From Rhodovulum sulfidophilum DSM 1374 (GTDB taxonomy: Bacteria > Pseudomonadota > Alphaproteobacteria > Rhodobacterales > Rhodobacteraceae): 64,000 bases of DNA. The position numbers were made by a program, and so were the translations under genes. The stretch is taken from NCBI RefSeq assembly GCF_001633165.1, contig NZ_CP015418.1, forward strand, positions 2,852,001 to 2,916,000, written 5' to 3'. Position 1 is the stretch's first letter; each line of letters begins with the position of its first letter. Below, in pieces: positions 1-9,635 of the stretch. The notes under the pieces are model-generated. The model was not told where the DNA came from. It saw nothing but the letters and a program-made list of their open reading frames with translations, and ran no database searches.

Positions 1-1
1 T

Positions 2-592
2 TCGATCCTCGCCATGGCCGAGACGGCGGCCCCGGGCGTGGCCTTCGAGGGCTGGACCTCGACCCTGGCCCCGCCCGCGATCCAGGGCCCCGAGGATGTC
101 GCGGCCGCGACGCCGCCCCTGCTGGAACTGGTCGCCCAGGCCGCCCGGCGCGGTGCCGGGGGCGTCATCCTCGCCTGTTTCGACGATCCGGCGCTGGCCG
201 AGGCGCGGGCCTGCGCGCCCTGCCCGGTGATCGGCGTGGGACAGGCGGCCTTTCACCATGCCGCGCTGAGGGGCTGGCGGTTTTCGGTGGTGACCACCCT
301 GCCCGCCGCCATCCCGGCGATCGAGGCCAATATCAGGAATTACGGGCTGTCGCAGCATCTGGCCCGGGTCCGGGCCAGCGACGTGCCGGTGCTGGCCCTC
401 GAGGACGACACCGAGGCCGCCTGCGCCCGGATCGCCGAAGAGGCCGAACGCGCCGTGGCCGAGGACGATATCGAGGCGGTGATCCTCGGCTGCGCCGGCA
501 TGGCCAAGGTCACAGGCCATCTGCGCACCCGGCTTCCGGTACCGGTGATCGACGGGGTCGAGACCGCCGCCCGCTTCGTCTCGGTGCTCTGA
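2..592 (+). CDS. Asp/Glu/hydantoin racemase family protein, 5'-truncated by the window edge
   Basis: The reading frame is open from the first bases of the window, so the N-terminus lies outside it; the internal ATG at 14 is probably not the start. Family members begin with a short strand carrying an NPN(S/T) motif, which is missing here. The visible part has the family's IxGPxD segment (about 30 residues in), one cysteine in ILACFDDP and a second in ILGCAGM. These are the two-cysteine acid/base pair expected for cofactor-independent racemases of the hydantoin/aspartate racemase fold. Substrate is not determinable; hydantoin or allantoin racemase is the closest guess. The gene is convergent with malQ, with a hairpin-rich gap of about 110 bp between them. 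Confidence 0.8.
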   Translation, partial: SILAMAETAAPGVAFEGWTSTLAPPAIQGPEDVAAATPPLLELVAQAARRGAGGVILACFDDPALAEARACAPCPVIGVGQAAFHHAALRGWRFSVVTTLPAAIPAIEANIRNYGLSQHLARVRASDVPVLALEDDTEAACARIAEEAERAVAEDDIEAVILGCAGMAKVTGHLRTRLPVPVIDGVETAARFVSVL

Positions 593-642
593 GGCAGCGG
601 CCCGGCGCCGGGATGGTCCCGGCAACGGAGGGCCGTTTCGAG

Positions 643-712
643 ACCGGGCGTCGGCGCCCGAAGGCCGTTTCGGAAGCCGGGCGTCAGCGCTGTCGAGGCC
701 GGGCGTCAGCGC
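643..712. repeat. Three GC-rich tandem repeats at a convergent gene end
   Basis: A 15-bp core of the form (G/A)CCGGGCGTC(A/G)GCGC occurs at 643-657, 676-690 and 698-712. The first and third copies continue into self-complementary arms (CGGGCG...CGCCCG), so each can fold as a hairpin. A perfect 12-bp palindrome, CCCGGCGCCGGG, lies just upstream at 601-612. The third copy contains the malQ stop codon (706-708). The likely role is bidirectional transcription termination between the racemase gene and malQ. There is no T-run, so intrinsic termination is inferred only. Confidence 0.5.
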
Positions 713-2568
713 CCGGCGCGGACCATGATCCGGGCCGCGCGCCGGACCGGCTCGCTGTCGGCCAGATCGGCGGCGGCCGGACCGATCCGGCGGCGCCAGT
801 TGGGATGGCTGTCGACGGTGCCGGGCAGGTTCGCCTGCTCGGTCGCGCCCAGCATGTCCTCGGTCTGCAGCGCGATCAGCCGGGCCGGACTGGCCGCGAG
901 CGCGGCATGCAGCGCATCCACCCCGGCCCCGCCGATCCGGACGCCGAGCGCCTGGGCCTGACCCGTGCGTTCGGCCGCAAGCGCCTCGGCACGTTCGGGC
1001 GGAATATGGCCAAGCCTCCGATGCCAGTCGATGTCGCGCCCCGCGCCCCAGGCGGCAAAGGGCGGCAGATCGTGGCTGCCGAAACTGCCCAGAACCGGCT
1101 CGGGCCAGCTGGCGATCTCGGGATCGAACATCGCCAGACGACAGCCCAGAAGCCCGGAGGCCGCCAGATCCTCGCGCAAGCCCTCGGGCACATTGCCCAG
1201 ATCCTCGCCCACGATCACTGCGCCCTCCCGCGCCGCCTCGATCCGCGCCACCGCCAGCAATGCGGCGCGCGGCATCTTCACATAACCGCCCGGCGCGCCG
1301 CCCTCGGGCACCCAGAAGGTGCGCTCGAAGCCGAGGATATGGTCGATCCGCAAGAGCCCGGCAAAGCGCAGCTGGGCGCGCAGGGTCTCGGCCAGCGGGC
1401 GGAAGCCGCGCGCGGCCAGCACCCCCGGCAGCATCGGCGCCAGCCCCCAGCTTTGCCCCTGCGGCGCGAAGGCATCGGGCGGCGCACCGAGCGAGACGCC
1501 CTGCGCGAACAGCCCCGGATCGGCCCAGGTCTCGGCCCCGGCCGGATGGGTGCCGACGGCAAGGTCGAGATACAGCCCCTGCGCCATCCCCGCCGCGGCG
1601 CCCGCCTCGCGGATCGCGGCCAGCTGGGTCTCGGCCAGGAACTGCAGCCAGGCATGGAACGCCACGGCATCGCCATTGGCCGCGGCGAAATCCGCGACTG
1701 CCGGGGCGGTGCAGGTGCGGTACTCGGCGGGCCAGTCGGGCCAGTAGGGGCCGAAGCGGTCGGAAAGCGCCTGATGGATGGCGAAAAGCTCCAGCTCCGG
1801 GCCGCGGGCGGCGCGGAACGCGGCCAGTTCGGACAGGGCTGCGGCGTCAAGCCCGGCGAAGGCGGCCTTCAGCGCCGCGAGACGCGCGGCGATGGCGGGC
1901 GGGTAATCGACCAGCTCGCCCCCGGGCGAGGCGGCCTCGCCGGGCACCGCCAGATGCGCGACGTTGAACCGGCGCCGGTGCGAGGGCGAATAGGGGCTGA
2001 TCGCGTGCGGATCGGCGGGAAAGCCCGCATGGATCGGATTGACGCCGACAAAGCCCGCGCCGCGCCCGGCAAAGCCCTCCAGCGCCTGACGCAGATCGGC
2101 GTAATCGCCCAGCCCGCCGCGCCCGGCATCGCGCAATCCGTAAAGCGGCAGGACGACGCCCCAGCCACGCCGGGGCAAAGCCAGCGCGGGCGGCGCGGAA
2201 AGCAACGCCGTCTCTTCCGCGCCGACGCGCAGCCGGTGGAACCCCAGAGGCAGGGCGGGCAGCGGATCCTCCGCGCGCCCCTCGATCACGCCGCCGGTTT
2301 CAAGCTCGATCCGCCAGGCGGCCGGAACGTCCAGCGCGGGCGCGCGGCCCTCGTCCAGGACCAGCCAGTCGGGAAGATGGCGCGCGGCCCGGGCGGCCTC
2401 GAGCGCGTCCAGCGACGCCGCCGCCTCGGCCTCGGTCGCGGCCGCCAGCCCCATCGCCGCCAGCAGCGCCTGCGCCGTCTCGGGCGCGGTCGGCCGCTCG
2501 GTGCCGGTCAGGTCGCGATAGCCGGGCAGGATCCCCGAGGCCCGGGCAAGGGCGGCAAGGCTGCTCAA
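706..2568 (-). CDS. malQ: 4-alpha-glucanotransferase (amylomaltase)
   Basis: GH77 amylomaltase, 620 aa from the chosen start. It transfers alpha-1,4-glucan segments between malto-oligosaccharides and releases glucose, recycling short chains left by GlgP and GlgX. Visible family motifs are LRIDHILGFERTFWVPEG (nucleophile Asp region), GEDLGNVPEG (acid/base region) and FGSHDLPPFAAW (third acidic residue). The frame stays open upstream into glgX, but family-like sequence begins at LSSLAALARASG. A TTG at 2568 overlaps the glgX TGA as TTGA, mirroring the ATGA junctions of the other operon genes, so I take TTG as the start. It is the last gene of the glg operon. Confidence 0.9.
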   Translation of the reverse strand: MSSLAALARASGILPGYRDLTGTERPTAPETAQALLAAMGLAAATEAEAAASLDALEAARAARHLPDWLVLDEGRAPALDVPAAWRIELETGGVIEGRAEDPLPALPLGFHRLRVGAEETALLSAPPALALPRRGWGVVLPLYGLRDAGRGGLGDYADLRQALEGFAGRGAGFVGVNPIHAGFPADPHAISPYSPSHRRRFNVAHLAVPGEAASPGGELVDYPPAIAARLAALKAAFAGLDAAALSELAAFRAARGPELELFAIHQALSDRFGPYWPDWPAEYRTCTAPAVADFAAANGDAVAFHAWLQFLAETQLAAIREAGAAAGMAQGLYLDLAVGTHPAGAETWADPGLFAQGVSLGAPPDAFAPQGQSWGLAPMLPGVLAARGFRPLAETLRAQLRFAGLLRIDHILGFERTFWVPEGGAPGGYVKMPRAALLAVARIEAAREGAVIVGEDLGNVPEGLREDLAASGLLGCRLAMFDPEIASWPEPVLGSFGSHDLPPFAAWGAGRDIDWHRRLGHIPPERAEALAAERTGQAQALGVRIGGAGVDALHAALAASPARLIALQTEDMLGATEQANLPGTVDSHPNWRRRIGPAAADLADSEPVRRAARIMVRAGR

Positions 2569-4670
2569 ACCGGCGGCTCCTCTTCCAGCACGAAGACCGC
2601 CACCGCCTCGGCCGGCATCCCGAATATGCCCTCGACCGGCTCGGGCACGAGCTCGGGGCGCGAGCTGTCCAGATGCAGGGCCCAGTGCTGGCCCTCGGGC
2701 GCGTCGGGCACCGTCACCTCGACCGCGCCACCAGCATTGAAAACCGCGAAGATCGCGTATTCGAGCGCGGCATAGCGCGGCGTGCCCGAGGCGGTGCGGA
2801 TCTCGACCGCCAGCAGCCGCAGGTCGGGATCTTCCCAGTCCGAGCGGCACATCGGCTGGCCATCGGCCCGGCGCCAGAACAGATCCTCGATACCGTCGAG
2901 CGCACGCTCGCGCGAGTGCAGGAACAGCTTCTGGCGCAGGATCGGATGCGCCTTGCGAAAGGCGATGCATTTCGCGGTGAAGTCGAGAAAGGCCTCGTCG
3001 GCGCCCTGCCAGTCGACCCAAGCGGTGGCATTGTCCTGGCAATAGGCGTTGTTGTTGCCATGCTGGGTATGGCCGATCTCGTCGCCCGCGAGGATCATCG
3101 GCACGCCCTGGCTGAGCAGAAGCGTCGCCATCATGCTGCGCCGCCGCTGTGCCCTTGCCGCGATGATGGCAGGCTCGGGGCTGGGCCCCTCGGCGCCCAT
3201 GTTGTCCGAGAAATTCGCCGAATGGCCGTCGCGATTATCCTCGCCATTGGCCTCGTTATGCTTGTCGTTGTAGCTGACCACATCCAGGAGCGTGAACCCG
3301 TCATGGGCGGTCAGCAGGTTCACGCTCGAGGTCGCGGGCCGCCCGGAATGGTCGAATTGCGGCGAAGAGCCAACCAGCCGCGCCGCCAGATCCGGCACCC
3401 GCCCCGGATCGCCCCGCCAGAACCGGCGCACGCCGTCGCGGAACTTGTCGTTCCATTCCGAGAAGGGCGGCGGGAAGGCCCCCAGCTGATAGCCGCCCGG
3501 GCCGATATCCCAGGGTTCGGCGATCAGCTTGACCCGGGACAGCACCGGATCCTGCCGCATCGCCTGGAAGATCGCGGCATTGGGGTGGAAGCCGTCCGCG
3601 CCCCGCCCCAGCGTCGCCGCCAGATCGAAGCGGAAGCCGTCGACATGCATGGTCTCGACCCAGTAGCGCAGGCTGTCCATCACCATCCGGAGCACCATCG
3701 GATGGCCGGTATTCAGGGTATTGCCGCAGCCGGTATCGTTGACGTAATAGCGCCGGTCCTCGGACAGCCGGTAATAGCTGGCATTGTCGATGCCGCGAAA
3801 CGACAGCGTCGGCCCCATCTCGTTGCCTTCGCAGGTATGGTTGTAGACGACGTCCAGAAGCACCTCGATGCCCGCCGAATGCAGCCGCGCCACCATGCGC
3901 TGGAATTCCGAGATGTCGCCGGTCTCCATGTAGCGCGGATCGGGGGCGAAGAAGGCCAGGGTCTGATAGCCCCAGTAATTGGTCAGCCCCTTCTCGACCA
4001 GGAAACTGTCGTTGAGGAAGGCCTGCACCGGCAGAAGCTCGATCGCGGTGATGCCGAGCCTTTGCAGATGCTCCAGCATCGGGTCCGAGGCCAGCGCCCG
4101 GAAATGGCCCGGCGCGTGCAGCCGCGGATGGCGGCAGGTCAGGCCCTTGACATGGGCCTCGTAGATCACGGTCTCGGCCATCGGCGTGGCGGGCGGGGCA
4201 TCGTCGCCCCAGTCGATGTCGGGGGCCACCACGACCGAGCGCGGCACATAGGGGGCGCTGTCGCGCTTGTCGAAGCTGAGATCGCCCTGGGCCGCCCCCA
4301 CCTCGTAGCCCATCAGCGCATCGTGCCAGCGCGGCTGGCCCGAGATCTGCCGGGCATAGGGATCGAGCAGGAGCTTGTTGGGATTGAAGCGGTGGCCCTG
4401 GTCGGGATTGTAGGGGCCCGAGATCCGGTAGCCGTAATGCTGGCCCGGCTCCAGCCCGTCGATCCGGCCATGCCAGACATGATGCGTGCGCTCGGGAAGA
4501 TCGATATTGGCAAGCTCGGTATGGCCGGTCTCGTCGAACAGGCACAGCGACACCCGGCTGGCATGTTCCGAGAAGATCGCGAAATTGACCCCCTCCCCAT
4601 CATATCGGGCCCCGAGCGTATTCGGGCAACCGGCGGCAATGGTCGTGGGCAGCATGTGCGATGACGTCAT
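2565..4670 (-). CDS. glgX: Glycogen debranching enzyme
   Basis: GH13_11 isoamylase-type debranching enzyme, 701 aa, full length. It hydrolyses alpha-1,6 branch points of limit dextrin left by glycogen phosphorylase. An N-terminal CBM48-like domain (about 15-110) precedes the barrel. The four GH13 signatures are DVVYNH (about 273-278), GFRFDLA with nucleophile Asp349, AEPWDIG with acid/base Glu385, and LTAHDG with Asp457. Start ATG at 4670 overlaps the glgA stop by 4 bp (ATGA), indicating translational coupling. The alternative start is Met6. Confidence 0.95.
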   Translation of the reverse strand: MTSSHMLPTTIAAGCPNTLGARYDGEGVNFAIFSEHASRVSLCLFDETGHTELANIDLPERTHHVWHGRIDGLEPGQHYGYRISGPYNPDQGHRFNPNKLLLDPYARQISGQPRWHDALMGYEVGAAQGDLSFDKRDSAPYVPRSVVVAPDIDWGDDAPPATPMAETVIYEAHVKGLTCRHPRLHAPGHFRALASDPMLEHLQRLGITAIELLPVQAFLNDSFLVEKGLTNYWGYQTLAFFAPDPRYMETGDISEFQRMVARLHSAGIEVLLDVVYNHTCEGNEMGPTLSFRGIDNASYYRLSEDRRYYVNDTGCGNTLNTGHPMVLRMVMDSLRYWVETMHVDGFRFDLAATLGRGADGFHPNAAIFQAMRQDPVLSRVKLIAEPWDIGPGGYQLGAFPPPFSEWNDKFRDGVRRFWRGDPGRVPDLAARLVGSSPQFDHSGRPATSSVNLLTAHDGFTLLDVVSYNDKHNEANGEDNRDGHSANFSDNMGAEGPSPEPAIIAARAQRRRSMMATLLLSQGVPMILAGDEIGHTQHGNNNAYCQDNATAWVDWQGADEAFLDFTAKCIAFRKAHPILRQKLFLHSRERALDGIEDLFWRRADGQPMCRSDWEDPDLRLLAVEIRTASGTPRYAALEYAIFAVFNAGGAVEVTVPDAPEGQHWALHLDSSRPELVPEPVEGIFGMPAEAVAVFVLEEEPPV

Positions 4671-6097
4671 GAGGGGGGTGATATCTCTCGGAAGAGGCGC
4701 GCATAGGCGGCGGCAGAGCCCTGCCAGCCGACCGGGGCGCGCATTGCGTTGCGCTGGAGTTTCGCGAACAGCTCGGGGTCGGCATGCAGATCGCAGAGCC
4801 GGTCAAGCGCGACCGACAGCGCCTCGGCATTGACCGGCGCGAACTGGATGCCGGTGGCCACGCCCGCGGCCAGCGCCGCCGGATTGGCGTCGATCACGGT
4901 ATCGGCAAGCCCGCCGGTGCGGGCGACGACCGGAATGGTGCCATAGCGCAGCCCGTAAAGCTGGGTCAGGCCGCAGGGCTCGAAGCGCGAGGGCAGCAGG
5001 ATCGCGTCGCCCCCCGCGATCAGCCGGTGGGCCAGCGCCTCGTCATAACCGATCCGGACCGCGACGCCCTCATGGCGCTGGGCGGCCGAGCGCCATGCCT
5101 GTTCCAGCGGCGGCTCGCCCGAGCCCAGCAGCGCCAGCCGCCCGCCCCGCGCCACCAGATCGGGCAGCGCCTGCAACAGCAGATCGAGCCCCTTCTGCCC
5201 GGTCAGCCGCGAGACCACGACGCAAAGCGGCCCCGGCCCCTCGGTCAGGCCCATTTCCTCGAGCAGCGCGGCGCGGGCCTTGGCCTTGCCGCGGGGCTGC
5301 TTGAAGCGCAGCGCATGGGGATCGGTCGCCGGGTCCCAGTCGGCCTCGTCGATGCCGTTCAGGATGCCCAGCACGTCGCCCGCCCGCGCCCGGATCACGC
5401 CGTCGAGCCCGCCGCCGAATTCGGGGGTTCGGAGCTCGCGCGCATAGGTCGGGCTGACGGTCGTCACCTTCCAGGCATAGACCAGCCCCGCCTTCAGCGC
5501 CGAAACCTGTCCGTAGAACTCCATGCCGCCGGGATGGAAGGCCCAGCCCGGCAGACCCAGCGCAGCCATCCTGCCCGCCGGCATCAGCCCGTGAAAGGCG
5601 ATGTTGTGCACGGTCATCACCGTCGGCAGATCGACGCTGCGCGCCTTGAGATAGAGCGGCACCAGCCCGGCCTGCCAGTCATGGCACTGGATCAGGTCGG
5701 GGCGCCAGCCGCCCGCGCCCTCGGCGCCGATCTGCGCCCCCATCCAGGACAGCGCGCCGAAACGGATGTCGTTATCGGGCCAGTCGCAGCCGCCGCCGTC
5801 GAGATAGGGCCCGCCGGGCCGGTCGAAAAGATGCGCGGCCTCCAGCACGTAAAGCCTGAGCCCGCCATGGGTCGCGAAGCAAAGCCGCGCCGGGCCGCCG
5901 AAGAAATCATCGCTTTCCCACAGCGTCTCGCCGGTCCCGACCTTGGCCAGCACCGCCGGATAGCCCGGGATCAGCACCCGCATCTCGACGCCTTCGGCCT
6001 TCAGCGCCCCGGGCAGCGCCCCGGCCACATCCGCCAGCCCGCCGGTCTTGACCAGCGGCACGCATTCGGAGGCGACCGACAGGACGTTCAGGCTCAT
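4667..6097 (-). CDS. glgA: Glycogen synthase (ADP-glucose)
   Basis: GT5 glycogen synthase, 476 aa. It adds glucose from ADP-glucose to the non-reducing ends of glycogen. The N-terminal KTGGLADV motif (residues about 17-24) is the ADP-glucose binding signature, and the C-terminal half carries the [20 protein letters not shown] element typical of GT-B glycosyltransferases. The frame extends upstream, but [11 protein letters not shown] at 6097 matches the family N-terminus and its ATG overlaps the glgC stop (ATGA at 6094-6097). It is followed by glgX with the same type of 4-bp overlap. Confidence 0.96.
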   Translation of the reverse strand: MSLNVLSVASECVPLVKTGGLADVAGALPGALKAEGVEMRVLIPGYPAVLAKVGTGETLWESDDFFGGPARLCFATHGGLRLYVLEAAHLFDRPGGPYLDGGGCDWPDNDIRFGALSWMGAQIGAEGAGGWRPDLIQCHDWQAGLVPLYLKARSVDLPTVMTVHNIAFHGLMPAGRMAALGLPGWAFHPGGMEFYGQVSALKAGLVYAWKVTTVSPTYARELRTPEFGGGLDGVIRARAGDVLGILNGIDEADWDPATDPHALRFKQPRGKAKARAALLEEMGLTEGPGPLCVVVSRLTGQKGLDLLLQALPDLVARGGRLALLGSGEPPLEQAWRSAAQRHEGVAVRIGYDEALAHRLIAGGDAILLPSRFEPCGLTQLYGLRYGTIPVVARTGGLADTVIDANPAALAAGVATGIQFAPVNAEALSVALDRLCDLHADPELFAKLQRNAMRAPVGWQGSAAAYARLFREISPPS

Positions 6098-7356
6098 GCC
6101 TCCGCCCTCCGGTCCAGCATCGACTGGGTGATGAGGGTGATCCCGCCCTCGCTCACGCGGAACCATTTCGCGTCCTCTTCAGGGTCCTCGCCGACGACCA
6201 GCCCGGGCGGGATCACGACGCCCCGGTCGATCACCACATTGCTGAGCCGCGCGTGCCGGCCGACATCGACATAGGGCAGCACCACCGCATGGTCGAGCAC
6301 CGCGTAGGAATTGGTACGCACCATGGTGAAGAGCAGCGAATTGCGCACCTCGGTGCCCGAGATGATGCAGCCGCCCGAAATCATCGAGGACACCGCCGAG
6401 CCGCGCCGGTCCTCCTCGTCATGGACGAACTTGGCGGGCGGCACCGATTCCGAATAGGTCCAGATCGGCCAGCTCTTGTCCCAGAGGTTCAGGTCGGGGG
6501 TGAAATCGGTCAGGTCGATATTGGCCTTCCAGAAGGCGTCGATGGTACCGACATCGCGCCAGTAGGCGGGCGAATCCGCGCGGTCCTTGACGCAGGACGA
6601 GGTGAAGCGATGCGCCATCGCCTTGCCGCCCCTGACGATGTCGGGGATCAGGTCCGAGCCGAAATCATGGCTGGATGCGGGATTGGCGGCATCCTCGATC
6701 AGCAGCGCGCGCAGGAATTTCCAGTCGAAGACATAGATCCCCATCGAGACGAGGCATTGATCGGGATCGTCCGGCATCCCCGGCGGGTCCTGCGGCTTCT
6801 CGATGAACTCGACGATCCGGTCGGTCTCGTCCACCTTCATCACCCCGAAGGCCGAGCCCTCCTCGCGCGGCACGGTCAGGCAGCCCACCGTCACCTCGGC
6901 GCCGCTTTCGACATGGCGGCGCAGCATGATCTCGTAATCCATCTTGTAGATGTGGTCGCCCGCGAGGATCAGGACATAATCGACGCCATAGCTGTCGACG
7001 ATGTCGATATTCTGGGTCACCGCATCGGCCGTGCCCTGATACCACTGGCTTTCCGACACCCGCTGGCTGGCGGGCAGGATATCGAGATATTCATTGCGCT
7101 CGGCGCGGAAGAAATTCCAGCCGCGCTGACAATGGCGGATCAGCGAATGCGCCTTGTACTGGGTCGCGATCGCCATCTTGCGGATGCCCGAATTCAGCGC
7201 GTTCGACAGCGCGAAGTCGATGATCCGGGTCTTGCCGCCGAAATAGACCGCGGGCTTGGCCCGCATGTCGGTCAGCTCCTTCAGCCGGCTGCCCCGCCCG
7301 CCCGCCAGCACGAAGGCCATGCTTCGGTTTGCGAGCCTGCTGTAGCGCGTCTCCAT
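6094..7356 (-). CDS. glgC: Glucose-1-phosphate adenylyltransferase
   Basis: ADP-glucose pyrophosphorylase, 420 aa: glucose-1-phosphate + ATP gives ADP-glucose + PPi, the committed and allosterically controlled step of bacterial glycogen synthesis. The N-terminal nucleotide-binding loop [17 protein letters not shown] and the sugar-phosphate region are intact, followed by the C-terminal beta-helix. An in-frame ATG at 7380 lies inside glgB. I choose ATG 7356 because GAGGAGGGG sits just upstream with ideal spacing and because [20 protein letters not shown] matches the usual family start. The gap to the glgB stop is 13 bp. Confidence 0.95.
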   Translation of the reverse strand: METRYSRLANRSMAFVLAGGRGSRLKELTDMRAKPAVYFGGKTRIIDFALSNALNSGIRKMAIATQYKAHSLIRHCQRGWNFFRAERNEYLDILPASQRVSESQWYQGTADAVTQNIDIVDSYGVDYVLILAGDHIYKMDYEIMLRRHVESGAEVTVGCLTVPREEGSAFGVMKVDETDRIVEFIEKPQDPPGMPDDPDQCLVSMGIYVFDWKFLRALLIEDAANPASSHDFGSDLIPDIVRGGKAMAHRFTSSCVKDRADSPAYWRDVGTIDAFWKANIDLTDFTPDLNLWDKSWPIWTYSESVPPAKFVHDEEDRRGSAVSSMISGGCIISGTEVRNSLLFTMVRTNSYAVLDHAVVLPYVDVGRHARLSNVVIDRGVVIPPGLVVGEDPEEDAKWFRVSEGGITLITQSMLDRRAEA

Positions 7357-7369
7357 CGTCCCCTCCTCG

Positions 7370-9592
7370 TCAATCCTCACCCGGCATCAGATACAGCACC
7401 GACAGCGGCGGCAGCGTCAGTTCGGCCGAGGCCGGAAGCCCGTGATGCGCGACCCCGCCTGCGACAACGCCGCCGAGATTGCCACGATTGCCGCCGCCGT
7501 AAAGCGCGGCATCCGTATTCAGAACTTCGCGCCAGCGCCCCGCCTGCGGCAGGCCCAGCCGGACGCCCCTCCGTTCCACCGGGGTCAGGTTCGCGACCAC
7601 CGCCACCGGCGGATCGCCCGCCTGCCCCTGCCGGAGCCAGGCATAGACCGAGATGTCGGCGGCATTGGCCTCGACCCAGCGGAAGCCCTCGGGCTCGCAA
7701 TCCCTGACATGCAGCGCGGGCGTGGCCCGGTAGAGCGTGTTCAGATCGCGCACCAGCCGCTGCATGCCGCGATGCGGCTCGGCCTCCAGAACGCCCCAGT
7801 CCAGCTCGGCCGCCCGGTCCCATTCGGCGCGCTGCGCGAATTCCTGCCCCATGAACAACAGCTTCTTGCCGGGATGGCCCCACATGAAACCGTAATAGGC
7901 CCGCAGGTTGGCGAATTTCTCCCAGTCGGGCCCGGGCATCTTCGCCAGCATCGAGCCCTTGCCATGCACCACCTCGTCATGGCTGATCGGCAGGATGAAA
8001 TTCTCGGAGAAGGCATAGACCAGCCCGAAGGTCATCTGGTGATGGTGGAACTTCCGGTGCACGGGGTCGTGGGCGATATAGGACAGGGTGTCGTTCATCC
8101 AGCCCATGTTCCACTTGTAGCCGAAGCCCAGCCCCCCCGCATCGACCGGGCGCGACACGCCGGGGAAAGAGGTGCTTTCCTCGGCCGCGGTCATGATCCC
8201 CGGCACCTCGCCATAGCAGAGCGCGTTCATCTTCCGCATCATCGCGATGGCTTCGAGATTCTCGCGCCCGCCATGGACATTGGGAACCCACTCGCCTTCC
8301 TTGCGGGAATAGTCGCGATAAAGCATCGAGGCCACCGCATCCACGCGCAGCCCGTCGACATGGTATTCCTCCAGCCAGTAGAGCGCGTTGGAATAGAGGA
8401 AATTGGCGACCTCGGTGCGGCCGAAATTGTAGATCAGGGTATTCCAGTCGTGATGGAAGCCCTCGCGCGGGTCGGCATGTTCGTAAAGCGCGGTGCCGTC
8501 GAACCGCGCGAGCCCATGCGCATCGGTCGGGAAATGGCCCGGCACCCAGTCGAGGATCACCCCCAGCCCCTTGCGATGCGCCGCATCGACCAGGTCGCGG
8601 AATTCATGCGGCGGCCCGTGCCGTACGGTGGGCGCGAACAGCCCGACCGGCTGATAGCCCCAGGACCCGTCGAAGGGATGTTCCGACAGCGGCAGGAATT
8701 CGAGATGGGTGAAGCCCATATCGGCGACGTAATCGACCAGCTCCTCGGCGGCCTCGCGGTAGGAAAGCGGCCGGTTGCCCTCCCCGGCCCGGCGCCGCCA
8801 GGACCCCAGATGCACCTCGTAGATGGAAATCGGCGCGGTCCGGGCGTTGTTGCCGGCGCGGTAGGTCATCCAGGCATCGTCGTGCCAGCCATAGCCGCGG
8901 ATGTCGCGCACCACGCTTGCGGTCTTCGGCGGATGCTCGGCCCCGAACCCCACCGGGTCGGCCTTGAGCGGCTGCACGCTGCCATCGGCGCCGAGGATCT
9001 CGTATTTGTAGCATTCGCCCTCGCCGATGCCGGGCAGGAAGATCTCCCATACCCCGGTGGCGCCGCGCCGCCGCATCGGGTGCCGACGCCCGTCCCAGGC
9101 ATTGAACGGGCCCACCACCGAGACCCGCCGCGCATTCGGCGCCCAGACCGCGAAATGGGTTCCCGCGATGCCCTCATGGGTCCGGACATGGGCGCCCAGC
9201 ACCTGCCAGAGCCGCTGATGGGTGCCCTCGCCCAGCAGGTACTCGTCCAGCTCGCCGATCACGGGGCCAAAGCGATAGGGGTCCTCGAACTCCCAGCAAT
9301 TGCCGCTGCCGTCATGCGCCCGCAGGACATAGGGCGCCTTGCCCGGAACCGGCCCCGCGAAGAGATCGGGCGCCTCGGGATTGCGGGCCAGCGGATGGGT
9401 CTTGCCGCCCGAGACCGCCTCGAGCCTCGCCGCGCCGGGCAGGAACGCCGCGACGATGCGGCGGCGGCCCTGCCCATGGGGGCCGAGCACCCCGAACGGA
9501 TCGTCATGCAACCCCGCCTGCAGGCGAAGCGCGTCTTCCCTGGCCGGAAACGCGGCGCTGAGAGAGGCGGAGGCGGATCTTGTCGTCGTCAT
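7370..9592 (-). CDS. glgB: 1,4-alpha-glucan branching enzyme
   Basis: GH13_9 glycogen branching enzyme, 740 aa, full length. It cuts alpha-1,4 chains and reattaches them as alpha-1,6 branches. An N-terminal extension (about 20-120) is followed by CBM48 (about 140-230, with [11 protein letters not shown]) and the catalytic barrel. Signatures are DWVPGHFP (about 348-355), [17 protein letters not shown] with nucleophile Asp418, [14 protein letters not shown] with acid/base Glu471 and [15 protein letters not shown] with Asp539. It lies 43 bp downstream of glgP and 13 bp upstream of glgC on the same strand. Confidence 0.96.
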   Translation of the reverse strand: MTTTRSASASLSAAFPAREDALRLQAGLHDDPFGVLGPHGQGRRRIVAAFLPGAARLEAVSGGKTHPLARNPEAPDLFAGPVPGKAPYVLRAHDGSGNCWEFEDPYRFGPVIGELDEYLLGEGTHQRLWQVLGAHVRTHEGIAGTHFAVWAPNARRVSVVGPFNAWDGRRHPMRRRGATGVWEIFLPGIGEGECYKYEILGADGSVQPLKADPVGFGAEHPPKTASVVRDIRGYGWHDDAWMTYRAGNNARTAPISIYEVHLGSWRRRAGEGNRPLSYREAAEELVDYVADMGFTHLEFLPLSEHPFDGSWGYQPVGLFAPTVRHGPPHEFRDLVDAAHRKGLGVILDWVPGHFPTDAHGLARFDGTALYEHADPREGFHHDWNTLIYNFGRTEVANFLYSNALYWLEEYHVDGLRVDAVASMLYRDYSRKEGEWVPNVHGGRENLEAIAMMRKMNALCYGEVPGIMTAAEESTSFPGVSRPVDAGGLGFGYKWNMGWMNDTLSYIAHDPVHRKFHHHQMTFGLVYAFSENFILPISHDEVVHGKGSMLAKMPGPDWEKFANLRAYYGFMWGHPGKKLLFMGQEFAQRAEWDRAAELDWGVLEAEPHRGMQRLVRDLNTLYRATPALHVRDCEPEGFRWVEANAADISVYAWLRQGQAGDPPVAVVANLTPVERRGVRLGLPQAGRWREVLNTDAALYGGGNRGNLGGVVAGGVAHHGLPASAELTLPPLSVLYLMPGED

Positions 9593-9635
9593 GTCCGCGA
9601 GCCTATGCCGTCCCGCCCGGGTTGCAAAGGCGATG

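Noticed and set aside
613..2775. Very long open frames opposite malQ and many other genes (for example 613-2775 plus and 7442-9808 plus)
   Set aside because: They lie antisense to clear enzymes, read as arginine/proline/glycine-rich sequence without domains, and arise from high-GC codon bias.
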